NCBI GenBank assembly: GCA_958439425.1
Contig: CAUBVH010000003.1
Coordinates: 1-64,000 of the forward strand
DNA: 64,000 nucleotides
Direction of reading: 5' to 3'
Source: an uncultured Collinsella sp.
GTDB taxonomy: Bacteria > Actinomycetota > Coriobacteriia > Coriobacteriales > Coriobacteriaceae
How positions within the stretch are numbered: the stretch's first letter is position 1; the number at the start of each line of letters is the position of its first letter. A program made the translations under genes and the position numbers. The notes below the pieces were generated by a model. That model ran no database searches and was not told the DNA's origin. It saw only the letters and a list, made by a program, of their open reading frames with translations. This document shows, piece after piece, positions 34,852 through 44,900 of the stretch.

Positions 34852-34863
34852 CCATCCCGTTCG

Positions 34864-35268
34864 CTATTCCGCCTTTTTAACGCGCGGCTTGCGACCGCGC
34901 GGCTTATCAACCAGCGCGGACTCACCGCTCTCGCGATACTGGCGGCACCAAGCCTTGACCGAAGACTCGCTGGGAATCTTGTGCTTGATCATGGCCTCGC
35001 GAACCGTTAAGCCGTTTTCCAAGCGGTCCTTGACCACGGCGAGCTTAACTTCGTACGAATAGGTGTGATGATGCGAACCGGCGTTGAGAACGGCGTCGGC
35101 ACCGCCTACGGCATACGCGCGGGCCCACTGACGAGCCGTGGCCTGGGGAATGCCAAGCTCCGCGGCGAGGGCGCGATGACCGACCCCCTCTTGGAGGATC
35201 TCGACGGCGCGCTGCCTAACCTCGGGCGCATGCGTGCGAGTCCTAGTTGCTTCCGACATACCTGCCAC
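34864..35268 (-). CDS. Orphan IS3 OrfA/InsJ-like helix-turn-helix protein
   Basis: 134 residues. Two HTH modules can be read: VGHRALAAELGIPQATARQW (about 28-48) and LTVREAMIKHKIPSESSVKAW (about 86-106), as in the OrfA of IS3/IS150-type elements. The C-terminus KPRGRKPRVKKAE is AT-hook-like. GTG 35268 has AAGG 7 bases upstream; ATG 35259 is an alternative. No OrfB transposase or terminal repeats are adjacent, so it is either an IS remnant or a domesticated DNA-binding protein. Confidence 0.7.
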   Translation of the reverse strand: MAGMSEATRTRTHAPEVRQRAVEILQEGVGHRALAAELGIPQATARQWARAYAVGGADAVLNAGSHHHTYSYEVKLAVVKDRLENGLTVREAMIKHKIPSESSVKAWCRQYRESGESALVDKPRGRKPRVKKAE

Positions 35269-35693
35269 TTCTTAGCCTTAACCGTTAATCTGCTTTCTTA
35301 CGTGCAAGTTAGATAGTAGCATTTTACTGTTTGCTCAAAGCAGTTAATTAAAATAGACGCGGCGTTATCTGGGCATTTGCCATTTATTTGCGACAGTTCT
35401 TTACATTTAATTTACGCAGCTAGTTAGCTCGCAGCTCATTGAGCGTGTTTTACCAACCAGATTGGTATCTTTTTGTTTCGCTTGGTATGGTCTTCATAAT
35501 TATTAACCCCTCTAGCCTCTGGGCTAGCATGTCAGTCTTCCGCGTACTTTCCAGCTTTCCACTTAACATTCCAGCTTTCCACTTAACTTTCCAGCTTTCT
35601 ACCCAGCTTTCCACCTTAAGTGTTAAGTTAAGTGGGAAGTTGGAAAGCCTGGTGGAGGGGTCGGGAGAGCTAAAACACCTTTCTCCAACGGCG
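35269..35693. repeat. AT-rich gap with CTTTCCA tandem repeats
   Basis: No gene is seen. TTCCAGCTTTCCACTTAAC occurs twice in a row with a 20-base period (35549-35567, 35569-35587) and partly a third time (35588-35620). A reverse-complement version (GTTAAGTGGGAA, then GGAAAGCCTGG) follows at 35627-35652, so the block can fold on itself. The left part is the promoter region of the HTH gene. Confidence 0.65.
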
Positions 35694-35900
35694 GCTGGAC
35701 AGTTAGTTCAGATACGTATTTTTCTATGCTGATAAAGCTGCGCTATGGTCCCCGGAGAGGGTTCTTTGGCGACTCATTGCACGCAAATCGAGCCCAGATA
35801 GCTACCGAATCCTAGTTTTGAGCCCCTTTCTTCCCCAAAACGAGCGCCGGATGCGCCTGCTGCGGTCTGGAATTATACGTATCTGAACTAACTGTCCAGC
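35694..35900. repeat. 207-bp MITE-like element with perfect 26-bp inverted ends
   Basis: The 26 bases at 35694-35719 (beginning GCTGGACAGTTAGTTCAG) recur exactly inverted at 35875-35900. The interior has no reading frame or obvious transposase relic. It lies just beyond the end of the giant-protein operon. No flanking duplication was evident. Confidence 0.75.
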
Positions 35901-35930
35901 GGAGTCCAAGACTGGGATCGCGCAGACTAG

Positions 35931-35966
35931 AAAGGGGGCGGCAACCGGGTGGTTGCCGCCCCCTTT
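35931..35966. terminator. Terminator of the giant surface-protein operon
   Basis: Perfect 16-bp stem (AAAGGGGGCGGCAACC / GGTTGCCGCCCCCTTT) with a 4-base loop, followed by a smaller hairpin CGAAGCC / GGCTTCG (35968-35985) next to the stop codon. Confidence 0.85.
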
Positions 35967-35988
35967 GCGAAGCCAGTTGGCTTCGGAA

Positions 35989-38900
35989 CTAGTGGTCGAT
36001 GCCGTTGAGGTTCACCCTCGTGAGCGTGTAGGTCACATAGTCGGGCGATTGAGGCTTTGCGCTCGCCACGTCACCCTTGACCAAGCTCGCTGTCATCACC
36101 AGACGATAGTTCGCGTAGAACTGCTCACGCTGTTCAACCTGCGTGTTGACCTTAACGGTAAAGGGCAGGCTAAACGTCGTATTACCGTTCTTCGTTTTGA
36201 ACTTGCCGTTCTCCTTCGAGTCAGTGAAGGTGATCGTGCTACCGGAGGGAGCGACCGCGGCAAGCTTACTCTCCGTCACTGTTACGTAGTTGGAGATATC
36301 ATCCGTTACGCTCTCATACGTGCCGTCGGTTCCGCGGCGCTGAAGCGCGAGCGTGTACACAACAGAGTCTGCGTTCGCAATTGCCTCGGCGGCGTTGCTG
36401 AGTCCACCCAGTTCATACGTGGCACCCAGACCAATCGTGCCATTCGCGATCGGACGCAGGTCGTCCACGTTAATACCAAGCTGCGACTTATCTGGCGCAG
36501 AAAGCGTAATGGTCGTATCACCCGTGTCCATGCGATAGTACCCGACGTTACCGCGCTTCGTCTGCGTCAGGCTCGAGGTATTAAGGCCTTCCTTACGCGT
36601 CGAAAGCTTGGCGGTATAGGACATCTTGGTACAGGCGTCCTCGCCAGACTGCTTGGACAGGGAGATGACCTTGTTGCAGCCGTCCGGCGTAAGGCGAATC
36701 TCTTCCACAGCCGTGCGCACGGTAAAGGATCCGCCCGTTGCACGCTTGCGGATTCTGGCGAGGTCACAATCGAGCTTGAGCTTCAGCGAGTCATCGCCCG
36801 TATCCGTCACGGTCTGCGTGAACGCAGGCGTCGAAGAATCACACTTCGCCCAATCTTCGCCATCCCACTTATAGTTCTGATTGTCGATGGCAACATAGAA
36901 TTTAGCGATCGCCGAGGTTCCGCTCGGGAAACTACTCACCCCCGTCAGGGTATTGTTGGCGCCATACTTGCACAGTGACGTATCGAGCTGATAGAACAAA
37001 GAGTCCGAGTCAGCATAGCTCTGACTTGGGTTAAACGTAATCGTGTCGGTAACGTCAAGAGAAAGAACGTAGGCGGCGCCGTCCGTCGACTTCGAAACCG
37101 GAGTGCGCGCCTCCGGCTTCCCGTCGTTAACTTCCTGCCCGTAATTGGACAAGATGCTGTATGTCGATGCCGTACCGTTTTGATTATCGTCGCCACCGGT
37201 GCGCAAGACGTGATGCAGATTCCAAGATATGCGGCCACCCGAAGAATTCGAGTCAATAGACGAAGCCGTAAAACCGTTGATACTAGCTTGCGTCACGCCG
37301 TCGCCCGACTTGGGCACGTTGACAACTAGGTAGACGCTCTCCGATGCACGCTTCTCTCTGCCGGTATCCTTCTCCTTAGGTACCTTTAGCGTATAGCGGC
37401 TGTTGCTGGGAACGTCAGCACCCGCAACCTTAAACAGCGTCCACTTGCCATCGAGTTTCGCTTTAGCGGTCGCCTCTGCCTCGTTATCACACACGGTCCA
37501 TGTGCCGGCGCCATCCTGTGTGGCCGACACATCCAAAATCTCGCTCAGCCATCGCTCCTGATATGGATTGCCCGCAGAATCCTTAAAGCCGTCGTTTCCG
37601 CTCAGGGAAACGCTCGTTGCTCCGCCTTCGCCCACCGTATAGTGATACTCTCTGCCACCGGCCCGGCCGTCAACGTTCGCATCGATGAGCGTAAGCTGGG
37701 TGCCCTGGGGCAACCTTCCGTCGGCACCATTGAAGAGGATGCTCTTACCGAGCCCCTTCATCGAGCCGCCAGCAGCCATATAGCTGTCCCAGCCAAAGTC
37801 GACTTCCTTCCCATTGGCAGAATTGTATGTCCAGGTAAGCAGACCCGTCATCGGCTCGCCAAAGCTCGTAAGCACGTGTGCATCTTTTCCAAGGTTAGCG
37901 TAGTCTTTTTCTTTAAATTTGATGCCGTAATCATACGTTGCAGCGAAATCAATCTCGAGCTTGCGCTTAACGACGATCGGCACCTGAACGTTGTAGCTCT
38001 GACCCGCCTCGGTAAAGGTAACGGTCAGGAGCGTAAAGCGGCCCTTGCCGTTGTCCCAATCGGAGCTTGGGCTAAACGACATATTGTTCTTGCCGTTGTT
38101 CACTACGCGAAGCGTGGGATTGTTCGACGCGTCATCGTCCTTAACGAACACACCATCCTTGAGTTGGAAAACATCTGCTTTGGCCGTCACGTGCGGATTG
38201 GTGCCATTCTCGTTATTCAATCTGCAAGCGTCAGAGAAGCCGCCGTTCGTGATGATGTTTAGATAGCTCTTGGCCGTCGTATTATCGGTACCCGAGATCA
38301 CCAAAACGGGAAAATCCGTTGCAACCTTGCTGTCGCTTGCATCGTTATTCGCATTGAACATGCTCGCCACGGATTTGGCGTTATAGCTCGACGTATTTTG
38401 ATAGGCGCCATCGTCATTGATGCCGCCGATGTTGGTGTAGGTATAACGGTTGGCAACGCCGGGGCTCGACGGATTCTGGATGGCCGTGGCAAGGCCAACG
38501 TTCATGCCGTCGCCGAACAGATAACGGCCGGCCGTGTCAGCATCGGAGGCGCGCACAACAAGGCCACTCGTCGGACTCGTCGTGACGTAGGGCGAAACGG
38601 CCACCGTCACATTGCCGTTCGCAGCATCGTTGCCATACAGTGTCGCGCCCTTGGCATCGGAAAGCTTGTCTTCGTAGGCAGCAAATGCGATGTATGACTT
38701 TTTGTTCACTTTTTTAAGGTCGTCGGTGCCGGAAGAATTGCGCATCAGCTTGAGCGATTCACTCGCACTGTTTGGTCTAATGGCAATTCCTGCGACAAAA
38801 ACGTTGACGAGATCAGCGGATGAACTATTTCCGAACAAATAGCCCTGGCTAGTTTGCGCCCCAAAGATATTGCGATCCATGAGCACATTTACGAGCCTAA

Positions 38901-41900
38901 ATGAGCCACGGCCATCGCCAGACACGCCACCAGAACAACTTCCCAGCGATGAGTTCCATGCAGCGTTCTTGCTACCGGTAAAGTTATTCTCGCCAATGGT
39001 CGAGTTCAAAAGCGTGACAGAGTTCGCCGTGTTACCGATCGAGCCAACAACACCACCAGAATACGAACCATCGACGACCAGTCCAGTGATAGTTGAATTC
39101 TTGACCTCGAGGGCACACCCACCTTTCAGATCACCGATTAAACCGGCAGAGCACTCACGAGCACCAAGATAGATGTCTTTTATTACACAGCTATCGAACT
39201 TAAATGCACCGCCCGAAGCTGCTTCGCCGACTGCACCAGCAACGTACTTAAGATTATTCGATCCTCTAACACCAAATACCGTTTTATTCTGCACGTCGCC
39301 ATGGATGCACAGATTGTAGACAGACACGATTCCATTTTCGGACCTTCCGATAAGGCCGCCGGTCCCCTCGGTCGCGCTCGATGCTGCCGGCTGAAGCGTG
39401 ACATTGCTGATCTCCGCCTTTCCGGCACCCTGCGAAGGCGTTCCAGCGTCATCGGTGTTCACCAGGAAACCACCTCCGGCAAGACCCACGATACCGCCGG
39501 TCCTTGCGCTGGCAGCAGTTGACATAATTGTGGAACTCTCGGCAATAGGCATATTCGTTTTTGCCCAAACGCCACCAGCGGAATTTTGGTTCAGCTTGCC
39601 GACGAAGCCGCCGACGTTTTGCACGCCAGAAATGTCCATGTTGCTATAAGAGCAATCGTAAAGCTTGACCGGAGAATAGCGCGTGTTCGAATTTGAGGTG
39701 TCGTTACGATTCACCAGCAAAGTTGTATCTTTATCAGTCCTGCGGCTACCATAGCCGGATGCGCCGAGCAATCCGCCAACGTTATTGGGGCCATTCACCC
39801 TGCAGCTATTCGTGGTAATTCCTGCATATTTGCCGTAATCTGCCAGCGAGCTCGCGTTCGCCGTAGTACCCGCAAGCAGACCGACGCCAACCTGCTCATT
39901 ACCCGCACCACTGGAGGCGCCGGCTGCATTGATATACGTAAGAGAAATATTGCAGTCATCGAACTTTAGGTTCTGGACGGTATAGCCGCCGTTGCCCGTA
40001 GCAGCAGCGCCGTCCGTTGCCGGAGTGCCGATGCTATCCAACACGTTGGTCGAGGTATACGTTACGGTACCAAAGAGAGCGCCCACTCCGGTGAGTTTGT
40101 AATTATCATCGGCGTACTCCGTGACCCCATATACCTTGCTGGCCTCTTTGCTACCGACCTTAATTGTTGCACCGTTACCGTTGATGCACGCAACAAGCGG
40201 CACGATGCGATCGCGGTCGGCGCCCTTACCGGATGCGCATGCGTTTGAGTAGTAGCGGCCCGAAAGACCCGTGTAACCCGTGCCATAAGTAGTCATGTCG
40301 TAGGTTTCACCCGCTTTGAACTGCAAATCCATTCCCGAGACCTGCGCGGCGCAGATGTTACCCGTCTGCCACGTTGCGTATTTCTTTACTAGGTAGGGGG
40401 AGTTAACGCCCGAGCCATCGCCTGCGTAGCCAAGCGCGTTACCCTCTAACTGGATACCGGGGCTTTTCATGTCATCGCTTATCGCATTAGCAAAGTCTTC
40501 AGCGGCACTCGCCGGCCTTCCAACATGTGTATAGCTCGCGTTGCGAACTTTGCCGTATTGCTTGTTGCCGAATTGGTACACTCCCTTTGCGTTGTTGCCG
40601 CCCATGTAGGCACGCGAGCCCGCATACGTTCCATACGCATCGTTCGTGGTATTCGTATTCGCCGAACCGCCGGCCGCACCGCCGCTGATGATGGCCGAGA
40701 GTACGAGCAGTCCCTGCGAGTCATTGACGGTTGTGGTTATCGCAGAGCTATTGGCGTCGTCTCCCCTATAGCGGCCCTGCGTCGCATCCGTCTTGATGCA
40801 CCCCGTCTTCGAAGTATCCAGATTGTTCACCTTGTAGTTACGATCAGTGTTGTCGAGACTCTTATCATCGGTAAGCTCGCTGAACGCATAGCCGTCGATC
40901 ACGCGGCCAACATATGGGTTGTCGTAGAGAGAAGCGCCAGCGCTATGCCAGTCGTTAAGGGCACCGTCGCCGCGGGAAGAGTTGCGGAAGATGACGCCGC
41001 CACCCGCAACAGCACCAACGTAGCCGCCAACGGGCACAAGGTGCGCGCCGCCATTATCGCCTGCTGCCCCAGCAACGCTAAAGCCGCCAGACGCTTTCAC
41101 CGACACGCCATCGATGATATTGTCACCGCCCATGATGCAACCGATCACGCCGCCAAAAAACGCGCCTGGCACGCCAGAGGCGTCTTTATTCTTATGTGCA
41201 ATAGAGGCCGCCTTGCCCGAGTATTCAATGTTCAGATTACTCACAACGCTACCGTAGCTATACGGGATCAACCCAGAAAGCGCACCTGTGTCCTTGGAGT
41301 TGTGGATCTTGATAGTCGCCTGCGTAGCTGCCTGCGACGAGCCCCTCAGATTACCAACGATAACGCCACGGAACGGGTAATCTTTATTACCCAAGCCCTG
41401 AAAAACGGCAGCGTCCAGCTCAAGCGTGTCAGTGCTTTCCCCCTTGTCGTTCTCCGGCTCGATGCTGTAGTAGGCACTCTGGAGATAGCTGTGCATCGTC
41501 GTATCGTCAAGCGTGTCATTGGGGTCGATGTCGTTCCCGATCATTCTCACCCATGTTTTGCTCGCCTGCTTGTAGACGTACGTCACTTCATTACTAGCAT
41601 CCTTGCTGGACGAGCGGCGCTGGCATAGCGTTTCCTGATCGGCCGCAATCGTAACTTCCCAGCCGTCGCTTGGATTCTGAGTATTGATGTACTCAGCAAC
41701 CGTGTTGAGCTCCGTTGCCTTGGTTATGGTATAGGGATCACCATAGGTGCCGCAGCCTGTCGTAAGCTTGGGCACGCGCTGGTTAACTTTGATTTCATGG
41801 TATTGGACTTTGTTTTCGTTGACATTGCCCTTTTTCACATACGGGAGATAACCACCGAATTGCGGAGTATCCGCATTTGCCTCTTTGTTGTCAACGGTGA

Positions 41901-44900
41901 CGAGGCCAGCGCGGGTCCCATAGGTGCTCTCGTTGTAGTACCAGAGTTGCTTACCAGAGTATTCGCCCTTCGAGTCGATCTCGCTGCCGAATGTGACCTT
42001 ATCGTTTGTCTGGTCATCCTTTATAAAGGTATACACCGCCGAGCCGGTCTTCCCCTCGCCGTAGCCAAAGCTCTCAAGCAAGCTTGCACGGGTAAAGATG
42101 GCGTTGTTCGTAGCACTCGGCACGTTGATGGTACCAAACGTCGCCGTAACCTGGTCGGCACTCGAACCCACGCCCAGTCTTCCAAAAAGTGAGGTTGCCA
42201 CCTTGGTGTTGCGGCCGTATCCCGTAGCCGTGATGTTCTTCGCGCTCAGGTTCACGTACGTCTGCATCTCGTTTATAAGCAGAGGCATATAAGCATCAGC
42301 GCCCGTGGCCTCACTAGCGCCATCGACGGTCAAATTGTTGAGCGTAAGGCCATCAATCGAGATTTTTCTAATAGTGGTGGTCGTGCCATTGTTAGACCCA
42401 TACACGTAGCGACACACCAGCGCGCCCGAAGAGCTTCCACCCGCGGCGGCAATATCATTCTTGCTTCTCCCGTCATTGACAACGGGCCCAACAGTGCCAC
42501 CCAAAGTGACGGCATTCACCGTAAGATCGCCATTTGCCACCGTTCGGAAAAGACCGCAGTGCATGTTCTCGTGCTGGGTAGCAGCAGAGTTCAGCTTGTT
42601 GCTTTTCTGCTCGGCCTTGATGTCGGAGTAATGGAAGGTGATGGTCGCATTACCAACCGTCACCTTTCCGTTCGGCTGGGTGGGATAGTAACTATAGCCC
42701 GTCAAATCAATTTCGACGCTTCTGCCGCTTTCGCCGCCGATGGCCACGGCGTCGTTGAACGCTTGCGGCACAATCATCGAGCGAATTGCGGCTGGAGCAT
42801 AGCGATAAGCAGACCATAAGAGCAGCTTTTCCGCCGTATCGATTTTGCTAATTTTGGAGCTGCCTTGCCCAAGTGCCGCATAGGCTTTGTCGAGGTTGTA
42901 GTAATACCTCGTCCAGGCATTCGTGTTGTGGTTCTTGCCGAAATCGGAACGGTTGCGATAGCTGTTGTCGTTTCCCGGCTCTCCGCTCATGTCGAGCTTG
43001 CCGTCATTAACGCCGTCTTTGGTATGAAGCGAAACGACGACATTCCATTCGCCGTCCATGAGTTTGCTGGCGTCTTTATTTCCATAGGCAGGCCTCGTGC
43101 TGTTGCCGACCCATTCATCAAACGAAGTAGCATTGTCGTTGCTTTTGATTGCCGTGTTGTTGATTTTCACGCCATTGCCCGCAGCAACACCATTGACCTT
43201 ATATGCAGTGTCCCAACCCGCCTTGTTCTCCAGATACAAGCCGCTATAAGTTTCCACTCCATATGTTGTGGAATTCTCCGTCCTACCGCCTCGACCGATG
43301 AGCAGACCAAGCGTTGTAGCGCTCTCGGCATTGATGGTTGCACCAGAAAGATCGATGGCATAGTTGTTGATAACCCAGTGACCGCTGGCTGCATATACGA
43401 GCCCGCCGAGTTCACCTGAGCTGTTTGCTGTTATGGAAGCGTTGTTCGTCTTGAGAGCATACGTGCTGTCGCTGGTGTTTGCGCTATCCCCGATGGTGAC
43501 AACCGTATTGCCCCAGCTGTAGCCCAAAAGACCGCCAGCGCCGTTCTTCGCGTCACCGTTCTTGCCAACGGTCATGCTGAACGAATTGAACGTAAGTCCT
43601 GTGATGTTGACGTTGGTCGTATTCGCCGCGGTGCCCTGAGTGATGCAGCCGATAAGGCCGCCAATCTGGGATTTCTTATTGCTCGCGCTGTCGCCCGCGG
43701 TAATCGCATTTTCGCTCGCGGTCGCGTCACCGACCTCGAGACTCGTCACGTTGACGATAGCGACAACGTCCGCCACATAACCGATAGCGCCGCCAATGCG
43801 CGTGTTGCCGTTGAGGGTAGCGCCCGTTTTGACGGTCGCTTGCGCCTTCGTGCTGCCACTTATGTTGCTGCTGCCGAAAGTAACGGTTCCACCACCCCTC
43901 ACGCTACCAGCAATGCCGCCAATGTTGACATCGTTGCCGAACGTATCATCGCAGGTGATTTTCGGCTTGCACGTAACGCCGCTGAGCGTTGTCTTGCCAG
44001 TGATAGTTGCCGCAAGCGAGCCAGCGTCGACGCCTAAGCCGTTATCGAACTTCATAACGCCATCGACGGTGAGGTTATTCACCGTCGCGCCACCGCCGAT
44101 AGCGGCAAAGAGGCCCAGACGGCTGTGCCGGTAAATCTTGCCGTTGCCTTCAGTCGAATCGTTTGCGCCAAGCGCATTGCCGTTGCGCGTACCGTAAGGT
44201 TCGCCAATCGCCAAGGTAACGGTATGATGGTTGCCCTCGACAGCCCCTACGAAGGCATTAACTTGCCCGGACCCATCACATGCAAGACCTTCAAGGCCTG
44301 TACCTCGCAGGTCAATGTCGGAAGTAATTGAGATAGCATTCCCACTATTACCATACCAGCTCGTAATATTAGCCGTGCCGATGCCGAATACACCGCCAAA
44401 GTAGCCGTTCGTTTGGACCGTCATGGCAATGCATGCGAATGTATCCGCATCATTAATGAGGTATGTACCCGACTTCCCGTCACCATTTTGGGACCGTAGC
44501 TGATAACCCCAAGAGTAGCCAGCACTGCTGCCAGCATCTGGAGCACCACTCAGATTGCACAACGGCTGATAAAAGGTGCTTTCATCAAGTTTAATAAGAT
44601 CCTTGCTGAGCTTGCCCTCCTCTCCGGTCAGGCGGATAACCTGGTTATAGGTCAGGTCATCGATCCTCGCCGCAGCAGGACGTTTGTAAAGCCAATAATT
44701 ATCGTTCGTTGCCTCAGCATCCGAGCCTGAACCTAGAGCAAACACCAATGGGGCGCATCCATCCAAGGATCTAAGAATTTGGCTGGTATTACCGTTGGCC
44801 TCGAGCTTGCAATCGGATAAATCGGTAGTCCCACGCAAGCGCAAGACGCCGTTCCATGCCGAACCCACAATTCCGGCACCACATGCGATTGATTCGTTTT

